Source of the DNA: G965225705 sp965225705
GTDB taxonomy: Bacteria > Pseudomonadota > Alphaproteobacteria > Caulobacterales > Maricaulaceae
Assembly (NCBI GenBank): GCA_965225705.1
Contig: OZ245325.1
Location: 496,001 to 560,000 of the forward strand
Reading direction: 5' to 3'
Length of the DNA: 64,000 nucleotides
Positions 18,929 through 27,348 of the stretch are shown here, piece after piece. The notes below the pieces were generated by a model that worked only from the letters and a program-made list of their open reading frames with translations, had not been told where the DNA came from and ran no database searches. Numbering within the stretch: the stretch's first letter is position 1; every line of letters begins with the position of its first letter. A program made the translations under genes and the position numbers.

Positions 18929-19840
18929 TTAGCTGGCACTCTCCTGTTTTTTTTCTGTTTCCTCAGATGATGCAGGTGTTTTCTCTGTCTTCTCCTCAGG
19001 CTGGGACAAAGTGCCCGCCTTGTCTTCCGGTTCAGTTTTCTGTTTGGTGTCAGAAGCTTCCGCATCGTCCGGTGCCACACGCTCTGAAGCAAGGTCAGGA
19101 TCAACAGGGTTTTCCGAAGCCCCTGGATCAAAACCAAGATCGGCCTGACTTTGCGCCATGCCGTCCAGGACCGCATCGGCTATCAGTTCACAATAAAGCT
19201 CAATAGCACGTGAAGCGTCGTCATTGCCGGGAACAGGATAATTCACATCATCAGGATCACTGTTGCTGTCAACAATACCCACAACAGGGATAGAAAGCTT
19301 ACGTGCTTCTTTGATGGCAATATCTTCACGCACAGTATCAATCACGACCATAATATGAGGGGTGCCTCCCATATCACGAATGCCCCCTAAAGACAGGTCA
19401 AGCTTGTCACGTTCACGTGTGAGTTTGAGAATTTCCTTCTTGGTCAGGCCTTCCGTATGGCCCTCTTCTGAAAGGAGGGAATCAAGACGATCAAGGCGTC
19501 GTACAGAGTTGGAAACTGTGCTCCAGTTGGTGAGTGTTCCCCCAAGCCAGCGGTGATTGACATAATACTGAGCACACCGTTTGGCAGCTTTGGCAACATT
19601 TTCTGAAGCCTGTTTTTTCGTCGCCACGAACAAAACACGTCCACCACGGGCGGCAACATCACGAACTTTGACCAGAGCCTGATGAAGCAAAGGCACAGTT
19701 TGAGAGAGATCAAGAATATGAATGCCAGAGCGCTCTCCAAAAATATAGCGCCCCATCCTTGGGTTCCAACGATGTTTCTGATGACCAAAATGAACGCCGG
19801 CTTCCAAAAGCTGGCGCATGCTGAAATCGGGTAAAGCCAT
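18929..19840 (-). CDS. rpsB: 30S ribosomal protein S2 with acidic C-terminal extension
   Basis: Small-subunit ribosomal protein. The core begins MALPDFSMRQLLEAGVHFGH and includes the usual signatures (RWLGGTLTNW; PVVGIVDSNSDPDDVNYPVPG). I use the ATG at 19840, preceded by GGAAAAGG; the frame is open further upstream but unconserved. The product is 303 residues against about 240-260 for typical S2. The extra roughly 55 residues at the C terminus are rich in Glu, Ser, Thr and Lys (for example EDKAGTLSQPEEKTEKTP), low complexity and probably disordered. It is first in the translation cluster, behind the promoter at 20022-20051. Confidence 0.96.
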   Translation of the reverse strand: MALPDFSMRQLLEAGVHFGHQKHRWNPRMGRYIFGERSGIHILDLSQTVPLLHQALVKVRDVAARGGRVLFVATKKQASENVAKAAKRCAQYYVNHRWLGGTLTNWSTVSNSVRRLDRLDSLLSEEGHTEGLTKKEILKLTRERDKLDLSLGGIRDMGGTPHIMVVIDTVREDIAIKEARKLSIPVVGIVDSNSDPDDVNYPVPGNDDASRAIELYCELIADAVLDGMAQSQADLGFDPGASENPVDPDLASERVAPDDAEASDTKQKTEPEDKAGTLSQPEEKTEKTPASSEETEKKQESAS

Positions 19841-20021
19841 GTTTTTTCCTTTTCCGGTTAGCCTCCGCAAAGCCTGTCTGGCGTTGAGGCAGATTTCCCC
19901 TGCCTTAATCTTCCAGCACCGGTGGAGCCTCACCATCCTGAAAGAAATCTAAGGTGAGCCCCCGCGCCTTGCGTGCGAGATAAAATTCCCCCATCCTCAA
20001 AGATGAAGGGTAACGAAGCGC

Positions 20022-20051
20022 TTTATAAGCGCAAAGTGTATGTTATTGCAA
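20022..20051 (-). promoter_or_regulatory. Candidate sigma-70 promoter for rpsB-tsf
   Basis: On the minus strand TTGCAA and TATAAA are separated by 18 bases, about 180 bases upstream of the rpsB ATG. The minus-10 lies inside a perfect dyad (arms GCGCTT and AAGCGC, 20018-20032). The roughly 175-nt leader could carry S2 autoregulation, but I recognise no specific element. The remainder of 19841-20207 holds no gene that I can support. Confidence 0.5.
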
Positions 20052-20207
20052 GTCCCCGGGTCTTTTCTTCTTGCAACAGGGCTCTGTTTTTAAAACATGG
20101 CTTTATATGAAGGGGATGAGGATCGGTTTCCTTTTTACCATGTGTTGTCTTAAAAGTTCGTTGCTCCTGGCCCCGTATTTTTCAACGTGTGTAAAGACAT
20201 GAAGGTG

Positions 20208-21584
20208 TCACACACGTCTCCAGCTCACCCCGTCAGGGCCGTCTTCCAGAACAATACCCTGTTCTGCCAGACTGTCACGAATATGATCGGCTTTTGTAAA
20301 GTCACGTGCGCGGCGCGCGGCTTCACGTTCTTCAAGATGCGCCATAATGTCCTCTTCAGAAACTCCCGCACCTGTCCCTGCAAACCAGTCTTTAGGGCTG
20401 TGTTCCAGAAAGCCCAAAACCTGCCCTGCCTGTAAAAGGGCAGATTTTGCTCTGGCTTTTCCCGCCTGTGTCTCTTCTTTCTCAAGACGCAGGGACGCCT
20501 GATGAAGGGCTGCAAAAGCTTTGGGGGTGTTGAGGTCATCGTAAAGGGCAGTTTCTATTTCCTCTGTCATTTTTTCTGGTTGTGCAGGCAGACCGTCCAC
20601 AGAGGCGAGGCGCCTGTAAAGTCTGTCAAGGGCGCGGCGGGCATTCTGCATCAGGGTGTCTGTCCACTCCAGAGGCTGGCGATAATGTGCTGACAAAAGG
20701 GCATAGCGGATAACCTCCCCGGGTGCTTTTTTCAAAAGATCATGGATGAGAACAATATTTCCGAGACTTTTGGCCATTTTCTCAGAATTCATACGTACAA
20801 AGCCATTATGTGTCCAAAATCTGGCAAGAGGACGTCCCCCATGCGCACAATGTGATTGTGCACGCTCATTCTCATGGTGGGGGAAGAGAAGATCCTGCCC
20901 CCCACCATGGATGTCAATGGTCTCTCCAAGACAGGTCCTTATCATGGCAGAGCATTCAAGATGCCATCCGGGCCGCCCATCTCCCCAGGGGCTGGGCCAG
21001 AAAGGCTCACCGGGTTTAGAGGGCTTCCACAGAACAAAATCAGAAGGATCCTGTTTATAAGGGGCTGTTTCAATGCGGGCCCCGGCGATCATATCCTCCC
21101 GCGAGCGTCCGGAGAGAGCCCCATAATCAGAAAAAGAGGGGGTGTGGAAAAGAACATGGCCCTCAGCCTCATAAGCATGCCCTTTTTTGATAAGGCGTGT
21201 CATCAGGTCCTGCATAGCTTCAATATGATCTGTCGCTTTGGGCTCAAAACCGGGGGAAAGGACGCCAAGGGCTGCCATATCCTGATGGTAAATCTGTGTG
21301 TACTGTGTGGCAACATCTTGCCAGGAGATGTTTTTTTCTGCGGCGGCCCTGATAATCTTATCATCAATATCGGTAAGATTGCGGGCATAAAGCACATGAT
21401 CTTTCCCATATATCCAGCGCAAAACCCGATAAAGCAGATCAAAAGCCACGGCCGAGCGTGCATTGCCAATATGGGGATAAGAATATACGGTTGGGCCACA
21501 CACATAAAAGCGCACGTTTTGGGGATCAGAAGGCTTAAAAATCTCTTTCTGCCGCACCGCAGCATTATAAAGGACAAGACTCAA
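20208..21584 (-). CDS. cysS: Cysteinyl-tRNA synthetase
   Basis: Class I aminoacyl-tRNA synthetase charging tRNA-Cys. The 458 residues carry the HIGH-type motif (YVCGPTVYSYPHIGNAR), zinc ligands in the WHLECSAM region, and the KMSKS loop as EKMAKSLGN. Translation appears to start with TTG at 21584, since GAGGAG lies eight bases upstream and no ATG is available nearby. It is transcribed divergently from the ketoacyl synthase gene at 21801 and stands apart from the rpsB cluster. Confidence 0.96.
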   Translation of the reverse strand: MSLVLYNAAVRQKEIFKPSDPQNVRFYVCGPTVYSYPHIGNARSAVAFDLLYRVLRWIYGKDHVLYARNLTDIDDKIIRAAAEKNISWQDVATQYTQIYHQDMAALGVLSPGFEPKATDHIEAMQDLMTRLIKKGHAYEAEGHVLFHTPSFSDYGALSGRSREDMIAGARIETAPYKQDPSDFVLWKPSKPGEPFWPSPWGDGRPGWHLECSAMIRTCLGETIDIHGGGQDLLFPHHENERAQSHCAHGGRPLARFWTHNGFVRMNSEKMAKSLGNIVLIHDLLKKAPGEVIRYALLSAHYRQPLEWTDTLMQNARRALDRLYRRLASVDGLPAQPEKMTEEIETALYDDLNTPKAFAALHQASLRLEKEETQAGKARAKSALLQAGQVLGFLEHSPKDWFAGTGAGVSEEDIMAHLEEREAARRARDFTKADHIRDSLAEQGIVLEDGPDGVSWRRV

Positions 21585-21800
21585 GGCGTTGACTCCTCAC
21601 ACCATATAAAGGACCAGATACCTCCTTTTTGAGCATAAGAGGCGTGTAAAGGCAAATCAGTTATGAGAGAAAAATAAAGGTATCAGGAACAAACTGCTCT
21701 GTTTTTTATGTCTTCCCCCTTTCCCCCTGACAGGAAAAGCCATAAGGAAAGACAGTCTCAGTTTTCATATCTGTCTGAGCCGTGAGAAACAGGAAGAAAA

Positions 21801-22952
21801 ATGGTCAGATCGGTTTTTATAACAGCGACGGGCTTTTGGGCGCCCCCGGATGTCGTCAGTAATGAAGAGCTCGTCCAGGCTTATAATCTTTATGCTGCAC
21901 GTTATAATGAACGTTACCAGACGGAAATTGAGGATGGCAGGCGTGAGCCACGCTTGCCATCCTCTGCAGATTTTATTGAAAAGGCTTCCGGGATTAAAAA
22001 TCGTCATGTCCTTTCAAAAGAGGGATTGCTTGATCCCGAAATTCTGTGCCCACGCCTGCCTGAACGCTCTCAGGACGATCTCTCTGTTATGGCAGAAATG
22101 GCGGTGAAAGCCGGAGAGAAAGCCCTTGAGAAGGCTGGCCGTCACCCGCAGGATATTGATGCACTTATTATGGCGTCTTCCAATCTGGAGCGTGCTTACC
22201 CTTCTTTAGGGATTGAGGTTCAGTCTGCCCTTGGTACGGGTGGGTTTGCTTTTGATATGAGTGTGGCCTGCTCAACCGGGCTTTTTGGAATCAGCATGGC
22301 CCATGATCTGATCCGGGCGGGGCGTGCACGCTCTGTCCTTGTGTGTACGGTTGAGCCCTGTACGGGCCATGTGAATTTTGAGGACAGGGCTTCTCACTTC
22401 ATTTTTGGGGATGCGGCTGTTGCTACGCTTGTTGAGTCTTCTGAGCGGGCCTCCAAAGGCGGATGGGCGATTGAGGATATCAGGCTTTCAACACATTATG
22501 CCACCACCATCTGGAATGGTTTTGGCTTTTTGAACCGCACGGCCCCTGACGGGATAGGCAAGCCAGATAAACTCTTCCAGCAAAATGGCCCCAAAGTCTT
22601 CAGGGATCTTGGGCCTCTGGCTGTTAACTTCTTAGAAGGTCACCTCAAAGAACAAAATCTGAAACCTCAGAATATCAGGCGCTTCTGGCTCCATCAGGCC
22701 AATATCCATATGAATGCCTGGGTGATGAAAAAAGTTTTAGGTCGCGCCGCAACACAGGAAGAGGCCCCCCTTATTCTGGATGAATATGCCAACACAGCCG
22801 CAGCAGGGGCTCTTATTGCTTTTCATCAGTATAACAAGGACCTGGCCCCCGGAGACAGAGGCCTTTTATACACCTTTGGGGCCGGATATTCTCTGGCCTC
22901 TTTGCTTCTTAAGAAAACAGAGGTTCCTGTCCAGGGCAGAGCATTGGTCTGA
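21801..22952 (+). CDS. Beta-ketoacyl-ACP synthase III family protein
   Basis: Thiolase-fold condensing enzyme of the KAS III type, 383 residues. The catalytic Cys is in DMSVACSTGLFG, the His in FWLHQANIHMN and the Asn in EYANTAAAGAL, so the triad is complete. The N-terminal insertion (QAYNLYAARYNERYQ) and ASGIKNRHV resemble the longer FabH-like proteins, such as Pseudomonas PA3286, that accept medium-chain acyl-CoA, more than classical 320-residue FabH. From memory of that family I infer use of an acyl-CoA primer to start or shunt fatty acid synthesis; fabI is a few kb away. It starts with ATG at 21801. Confidence 0.85.
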   Translation: MVRSVFITATGFWAPPDVVSNEELVQAYNLYAARYNERYQTEIEDGRREPRLPSSADFIEKASGIKNRHVLSKEGLLDPEILCPRLPERSQDDLSVMAEMAVKAGEKALEKAGRHPQDIDALIMASSNLERAYPSLGIEVQSALGTGGFAFDMSVACSTGLFGISMAHDLIRAGRARSVLVCTVEPCTGHVNFEDRASHFIFGDAAVATLVESSERASKGGWAIEDIRLSTHYATTIWNGFGFLNRTAPDGIGKPDKLFQQNGPKVFRDLGPLAVNFLEGHLKEQNLKPQNIRRFWLHQANIHMNAWVMKKVLGRAATQEEAPLILDEYANTAAAGALIAFHQYNKDLAPGDRGLLYTFGAGYSLASLLLKKTEVPVQGRALV

Positions 22953-23060
22953 CAGCCCTGTTGTGGGGGAAGGTTTTATGACGCCTCTCCCCCTCACCAG
23001 TTTTGGGTTTGTACACCTGAAACCGGTAGAACACGCCTCCTCTTTTTAAAACACAGCCTT

Positions 23061-24971
23061 CTATTCTGAACGTTTCGCAGAAGGTTTTGGGGGTGGGGTC
23101 CATCCGCGCTCAATTCGGTTGTAAAACTCCATATTTTCTCCATGCATGGCCTGATCTGTTTTCGCATTACGCTCTTTGGCAACAGCTGCATAAGCTTTGT
23201 TTTGAAGCACAGGAATATCAGGATCCCAAACCTCGGCAAGACGCTGCAGGGTTTCTCTGTCATCCCGGATAAAAACGCGGGCAGCCTTTTCTACCCGGAA
23301 GGGATGCACACCTAAAACTTTTAAAGCGTATTTTCCGGCACGGACTGAAGAATCAAAGGTTTCGCGAACAATATCATTCGCCCCTGCATTATATAAACCA
23401 TAAACATGGTGGCGATCGACAGCACGGGCAATAATATGAAGTTCGGGCCTTTTTTGGCGTGCATATGTGACAATATCCGTGATGGTGTCTTTGTTATCAA
23501 CTGCAACAACAAGAATTTTCGCATGATCAAGGCCCGCAGCATCAAGAAGATCTGGCCTGGATGCATCACCATAAAAAGTTTTAATGCCAAAATGGCGTGC
23601 ACCATCAACAAGATCAGAATGGTGATCCAGCACAACAGTTTTATAGCCATTGCTCCGTAAAAAACGGTTGACGATTTGTCCGAAACGCCCATGGCCTGCT
23701 ATGATGACAAGACCTTTCTCATCAATCTTATCTGCTTCTCTGTTGTCTTGTGATGCGAAACGTTGTGCAAATACTTGCTCATACAGAATAAAAAGGAGAG
23801 GGGTCAGCAACATAGATAAAGCAACGACCAGAAGAAGGGTTTGACTTAAACCTTCCGGAAGAACATTGTTCTGGACCGAAAAACCTAACAGAACAAAACC
23901 AAACTCCCCTGCCTGAGCAAGGCTTAAAGCAAACAGCCAGCCGTCTCTCCCCGGTATCTTAAACAGTCGTGCAATGACAAGGAGAACAAGAATTTTTGTT
24001 AGCATAAGGCCAAAGGTGAGACCTGCGATCAGGAAAAGATTATCAAACAGAATAGTAAAATTGATTCCGGCGCCAACAGTTATAAAAAACAGCCCCAGAA
24101 GAAGTCCTTTGAAAGGTTCAATGTCAGACTCAAGCTCGTGGCGATATTCACTGTTGGCCAAAACAACACCGGCTAAAAAGGTCCCTAAAGCAGGAGAAAG
24201 ACCGACCATGGTCATCAAAAGGGCAATACCGATCACCAAAAATAAAGCTGTAGCTGTAAAAACTTCCCGCAAACGTGCCTGGGCTATAAAACGAAAGAGG
24301 GGGCGGGTGAGAAAATGTCCCCCTAAAACGATGACGCCGACAGCCCCCAGGACCATAAGGCTGGATGCCCAGGAAGGGAGCTTGTGCACAAAACTAAAAG
24401 CTTCATCACCATGACCTGCCTGTTGCGCCAGGGCGTCACCCGTATTGCCTGCAAGTTCTGGCATGGCCAAAAGGGGAATCAGGGCCAGCATGGGGATAAC
24501 AGCCATGTCCTGGAACAAAAGAACGGAAAAACTTGCCCGCCCGCCTTCCGTTTTATCCTGTCCATTTTCGCTGAGCGTTTGAAGGACAATCGCTGTTGAT
24601 GATAAAGAAAAGATAAGGCCAATGCTGAGCGCGACATTCCAGCTCAGCCCCATAAAGAGGGCAAAACCTGTAATCAGAGCCGTGGTAACGCCCAGCTGTA
24701 GCCCGCCAAGACCTACAAGTCGTCTACGCATATTCCATAAAGCCCGTGGTTCCAGCTCAAGACCCACAAGAAACAGCATCATGACAACGCCGAATTCAGC
24801 AAAATGCTGAATATCCTGTGTCTCAGATCCTACAAGACCCAAAAGGGGCCCTATGGCAATGCCTGCGATTAAATATCCAAGGACGGAACCAAGCCCCAGT
24901 CTTTTGGCGATGGGGACAGCAATCACAGCCGCGGAAAGATAAATAAAGGCCTGTGCCAAAAATCCTGTCAT
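23061..24971 (-). CDS. Kef-type monovalent cation:proton antiporter (CPA2)
   Basis: Inner-membrane potassium/proton antiporter of the KefB/KefC type, 636 residues. About twelve hydrophobic segments fill residues 1-390 (conserved FLVGLELEPRALW and SPALGTFLAGVVLANSEYRH), followed by an RCK/TrkA-N domain with Rossmann motif IIAGHGRFGQIVNRFL near residue 405. It starts with ATG at 24971. The gene stands alone, convergent with the ketoacyl synthase gene. Kef proteins are usually gated by glutathione adducts; no KefF/KefG ancillary gene is adjacent, so that regulation is unproven here. Confidence 0.9.
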   Translation of the reverse strand: MTGFLAQAFIYLSAAVIAVPIAKRLGLGSVLGYLIAGIAIGPLLGLVGSETQDIQHFAEFGVVMMLFLVGLELEPRALWNMRRRLVGLGGLQLGVTTALITGFALFMGLSWNVALSIGLIFSLSSTAIVLQTLSENGQDKTEGGRASFSVLLFQDMAVIPMLALIPLLAMPELAGNTGDALAQQAGHGDEAFSFVHKLPSWASSLMVLGAVGVIVLGGHFLTRPLFRFIAQARLREVFTATALFLVIGIALLMTMVGLSPALGTFLAGVVLANSEYRHELESDIEPFKGLLLGLFFITVGAGINFTILFDNLFLIAGLTFGLMLTKILVLLVIARLFKIPGRDGWLFALSLAQAGEFGFVLLGFSVQNNVLPEGLSQTLLLVVALSMLLTPLLFILYEQVFAQRFASQDNREADKIDEKGLVIIAGHGRFGQIVNRFLRSNGYKTVVLDHHSDLVDGARHFGIKTFYGDASRPDLLDAAGLDHAKILVVAVDNKDTITDIVTYARQKRPELHIIARAVDRHHVYGLYNAGANDIVRETFDSSVRAGKYALKVLGVHPFRVEKAARVFIRDDRETLQRLAEVWDPDIPVLQNKAYAAVAKERNAKTDQAMHGENMEFYNRIERGWTPPPKPSAKRSE

Positions 24972-25152
24972 ATATCCTAATCCCTGTTATGTTCCCCTGA
25001 GTCTTCTGGTTTGGCACTATGTTGTTTTTGATGACATGTTTTTGTTAAAAAGGACATCAGTATCAATCACGTTATGGCATCCTTCTCTTTCAGAAAAGAG
25101 GTGCCCCACCAGGCCAGCGCACCCTGAGACTCAGGAAAAACCTGTTTTTGGG

Positions 25153-25980
25153 CTAATCTGAAGCTTTTAAATCCTTCATATCCGGCATGGCCATAGCGTG
25201 ATAGCCTGCATCAACATGGATGACCTCACCGGTCACAGAACTACTGAGATCTGAGAGCAAATACACAGACGTTCCCGCGACAGATTCCATCCGGGTCTCT
25301 TCTTTCAAAGGGCTGTGTACCTTTGCCCAGTTGAACATATCCCGCGCCCCCCCGATGGCAGAGCCGGCAAGGGTACGCATGGGCCCTGCTGAGACCGCAT
25401 TGACCCGGATTTTATGTCCCCCCAGATCTTTGGCCATATAGCGTGTTGAGGCTTCCAGCGCTGCTTTGCATACCCCCATGACATTATAAGAGGGGACAAC
25501 ACGTTCTGCCCCAAGATAAGACAAGGTTACCATAGCACCACCTTCAGGCATAAGCTCTGCGGCACGGCGTGCTGCATCAACAAAAGAAAAGCACGAAATT
25601 TCCATAGACATAAGGAAATTAGAGCGGGAGGTATCAACATACCGTCCTTTCAGCTCATCTTTTTCAGAAAAAGCAATGGCGTGGACAAGAAAGTCCAGAC
25701 TGCCCCACTGTGTTTTTATCTGATCAAATGCACGGTCCATAGAGACATCATCGGCAACATTACACTCTAAAAGAAAATCAGACCCCGCCTGTTGAGCCAG
25801 AGGTTCAACGCGCTTTTTAAGTTTGTCATTCTGATAGGTAAAAGCAAGCTCAGCCCCCTGCCGCGCCAGGGCAGAAGCAATCCCCCAGGCAATGGAAGAA
25901 TGATTGGCAACGCCCATAACAAGGCCACGTTTGCCCTGCATAAGTGTCCCATGTGGTGTGTCCCAGTCTTTTGATACCAT
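25153..25980 (-). CDS. fabI: Enoyl-ACP reductase (NADH) FabI
   Basis: Last reductive step of each fatty acid elongation cycle. The 275-residue SDR-fold protein has the FabI-specific nucleotide motif GVANHSSIAWGIASALA, the catalytic Tyr-x6-Lys arrangement in VPSYNVMGVCKAALEA, and the AGPMRTLAGSAI loop where triclosan-type inhibitors bind in this family. It starts with ATG at 25980 and is monocistronic by appearance. The classical FabI motif distinguishes it from FabV and FabL. Confidence 0.95.
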   Translation of the reverse strand: MVSKDWDTPHGTLMQGKRGLVMGVANHSSIAWGIASALARQGAELAFTYQNDKLKKRVEPLAQQAGSDFLLECNVADDVSMDRAFDQIKTQWGSLDFLVHAIAFSEKDELKGRYVDTSRSNFLMSMEISCFSFVDAARRAAELMPEGGAMVTLSYLGAERVVPSYNVMGVCKAALEASTRYMAKDLGGHKIRVNAVSAGPMRTLAGSAIGGARDMFNWAKVHSPLKEETRMESVAGTSVYLLSDLSSSVTGEVIHVDAGYHAMAMPDMKDLKASD

Positions 25981-26298
25981 AAAACTCCCTTTCCCGTTTT
26001 AGAGCTTTTTGTCTGAAGTTTCCCTCTTCATTGTACAAAGCCTGGTTTTTAAAGCAAGGCTGAAGAGTGGGGGCATCTTTCCTGTTTCCCTTTCCCAAAG
26101 GCTGTATTCTATTTGCCTCTGCCTGTGAAGCCTTGTTCTGCATAAAAAGATGAGGGGGTGATAGCTGTATTTTTGAGATAAAAAATGCTTTCAGGGTCCC
26201 GTAGGGTAACAGGCGACGGGTCTGTTAATTCAGCGATAAAACAGGGGGATGGTCATGGTTTTTGAGGGGAGGGAGTACATACTTGAGTGAAAACCTTT

Positions 26299-26457
26299 TT
26301 AGTGAAAACCTTTCCAAACCAAAGATACCAACCTGTCTGTGTCCCACGAAAAAAAGGCGGCGTGTGACATGCCTGTGGCAGGGACGCCCCGGGATGCCAG
26401 AGGGGGTGAAAACAGGGGCATAGGGTTTGAGGCGATATTTTTGTGGACAAAAACCAT
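26299..26457 (-). CDS. Possible 52-residue divergent small protein
   Basis: An ATG at 26457 follows a strong Shine-Dalgarno run (GGGGAGG, about seven bases upstream) and opens a 52-codon frame beginning MVFVHKNIASNPMPLFSPP. It would be transcribed divergently from the peptide genes across the dyad-containing promoter region. I see no domain, membrane helix or signal peptide, and other frames are open here too. The only positive evidence is the ribosome binding site and the position, so it may be chance. Confidence 0.25.
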   Translation of the reverse strand: MVFVHKNIASNPMPLFSPPLASRGVPATGMSHAAFFSWDTDRLVSLVWKGFH

Positions 26458-26495
26458 TGAACAACCTCCCCTTATGAAAAATTTTAAATATTGTC

Positions 26496-26525
26496 TTGAC
26501 AAAATGTTAAACATTTAGATAAAAT
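26496..26525 (+). promoter_or_regulatory. Sigma-70 promoter of the peptide locus with dyads
   Basis: TTGACA (26496-26501), an 18-base spacer and TAAAAT (26520-26525). The spacer is largely a perfect palindrome with arms AAATGTT and AACATTT (26502-26516), and TTGTC/GACAA arms (26491-26502) span the minus-35. Transcription would start near 26532 and read into the first peptide gene. Placement of the dyads is what one expects of a repressor-controlled promoter; the regulator is unknown. Confidence 0.6.
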
Positions 26526-26710
26526 CTCCTTAATAAATCTCCTCACCTGTTTTTGGGGAGTATGAGTCGGCCCTGTTTTTCGGTCTTTTGTTGGGGGACG
26601 GGCCTTTGTTGAGGGGGGGCTCTGGCTGTCAAAGCTGACACTTTATTTGAAAGAGCTTGATGACAACAGCATGGCAAACCCTCTCTTTTTGATGAAGAAG
26701 GAGACGATAT

Positions 26711-26932
26711 ATGCAAACTTTATCTTTTCAGAGCACAGCAAACCCTGTCGGGGCTTTGGTACCTGCGGCGCTTCCCGCCACCACCCCACACGGCATGCGC
26801 GAGCTCAGCATGGGTGAAATTGACCATGTCAGCGGTGGTTTTGTTTGTGGTGGCTTGTGTATTGCTGGGGTTGGGTTTGCTGCTGGAGCTCTGTTTGGTT
26901 CTGGTCTTGTTATTGCTCTTATGAAGAGATAA
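26711..26932 (+). CDS. Double-glycine-leader bacteriocin-like peptide 1
   Basis: A 73-residue precursor. Residues 29-43 form a GG-type leader (RELSMGEIDHVSGG), and the predicted core after GG is about 30 residues starting FVCGGLCIAGVGF, rich in Gly/Ala/Val and ending MKR. The leader is preceded by a 28-residue extension rich in Ala, Pro and Thr that the two sister peptides lack. The ATG at 26711 has AGGAG seven bases upstream, supporting the long form. Such leaders are normally cut by C39-peptidase ABC exporters; none is in the window. Two cysteines spaced CxxxC could form a disulfide. A secreted antimicrobial or signalling peptide is inferred. Confidence 0.75.
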   Translation: MQTLSFQSTANPVGALVPAALPATTPHGMRELSMGEIDHVSGGFVCGGLCIAGVGFAAGALFGSGLVIALMKR

Positions 26933-26957
26933 AGGCTCATTAAAATAAAGGAAAAAA

Positions 26958-27107
26958 ATGATGGATATTCGAGAATTAAGTCAAGATGAGATCAACCATG
27001 TCAGTGGTGGTTTTGTTTGTGGTGGCCTCTGCGTTGGAGGTTTTTTTGTTGTTGGTGCTCTTGTGGGTGGCGGTCTTACCTACGGAGCAATCAAGCTATT
27101 TAGATAA
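26958..27107 (+). CDS. Double-glycine-leader bacteriocin-like peptide 2
   Basis: A 49-residue precursor with leader MDIRELSQDEINHVSGG and core starting FVCGGLCVGGFFVVG, nearly identical to peptide 1 across the cleavage site and the CGGLC loop but diverging after it (ends AIKLFR). Two ATGs at 26958 and 26961 are both possible after AAAGG. It is 25 bp downstream of peptide 1 and probably on the same transcript. It resembles class II (unmodified, Gly-rich membrane-active) bacteriocins in leader and composition only. Confidence 0.72.
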   Translation: MMDIRELSQDEINHVSGGFVCGGLCVGGFFVVGALVGGGLTYGAIKLFR

Positions 27108-27124
27108 TTTTAAGGAGGCAGATG

Positions 27125-27280
27125 ATGGAAATTCGAGAATTAACCCCAAATGAAATCGACTATGTCAGTGGCGGTTTTATCTGTGGTGGCCTTTGTGTTC
27201 TTGGGGGTATTGCTGCTGGTATAGGTTTTTTTACAGGCGGTTACCAAGTTGGTTCTATATTACGTGAGGCATTTGACTAA
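27125..27280 (+). CDS. Double-glycine-leader bacteriocin-like peptide 3
   Basis: A 51-residue precursor: leader MEIRELTPNEIDYVSGG, core starting FICGGLCVLGGIAAGIG and a more polar end (REAFD). An ideal AAGGAGG lies six bases before the ATG at 27125 (three before an overlapping ATG at 27122), so I prefer 27125. Third of three in-line paralogues; 17 bp separate it from peptide 2. The invariant segment over all three is V-S-G-G-F-[VI]-C-G-G-L-C, implying selection on both the cleavage site and the Cys loop. Confidence 0.72.
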   Translation: MEIRELTPNEIDYVSGGFICGGLCVLGGIAAGIGFFTGGYQVGSILREAFD

Positions 27281-27348
27281 TGTTCCTGGGGCAGGTGTTG
27301 TGCGCCAGCCCTTTCAAATAGCCATATTTATTGAATTGGAGAAAAATC

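Larger units (their letters stand above)
25981..26710. other. Long intergenic region between fabI and the peptide locus
   Basis: About 730 bases with no convincing long gene. It holds a direct repeat of AGTGAAAACCTTT (26286-26298 and 26301-26313), a GC-rich stretch at 26370-26410, the promoter and dyads near 26491-26525, and a roughly 180-nt G-rich leader ahead of the first peptide gene in which GGCCC (26569-26573) and GGGCC (26600-26604) could pair. A possible 52-codon minus-strand gene is listed separately. Confidence 0.5.

Noticed and set aside
26225..26464. Open frames on the minus strand other than the 52-codon candidate
   Set aside because: Start codon is TTG without a properly spaced ribosome binding site and composition looks non-coding; low-complexity overlap with repeats.
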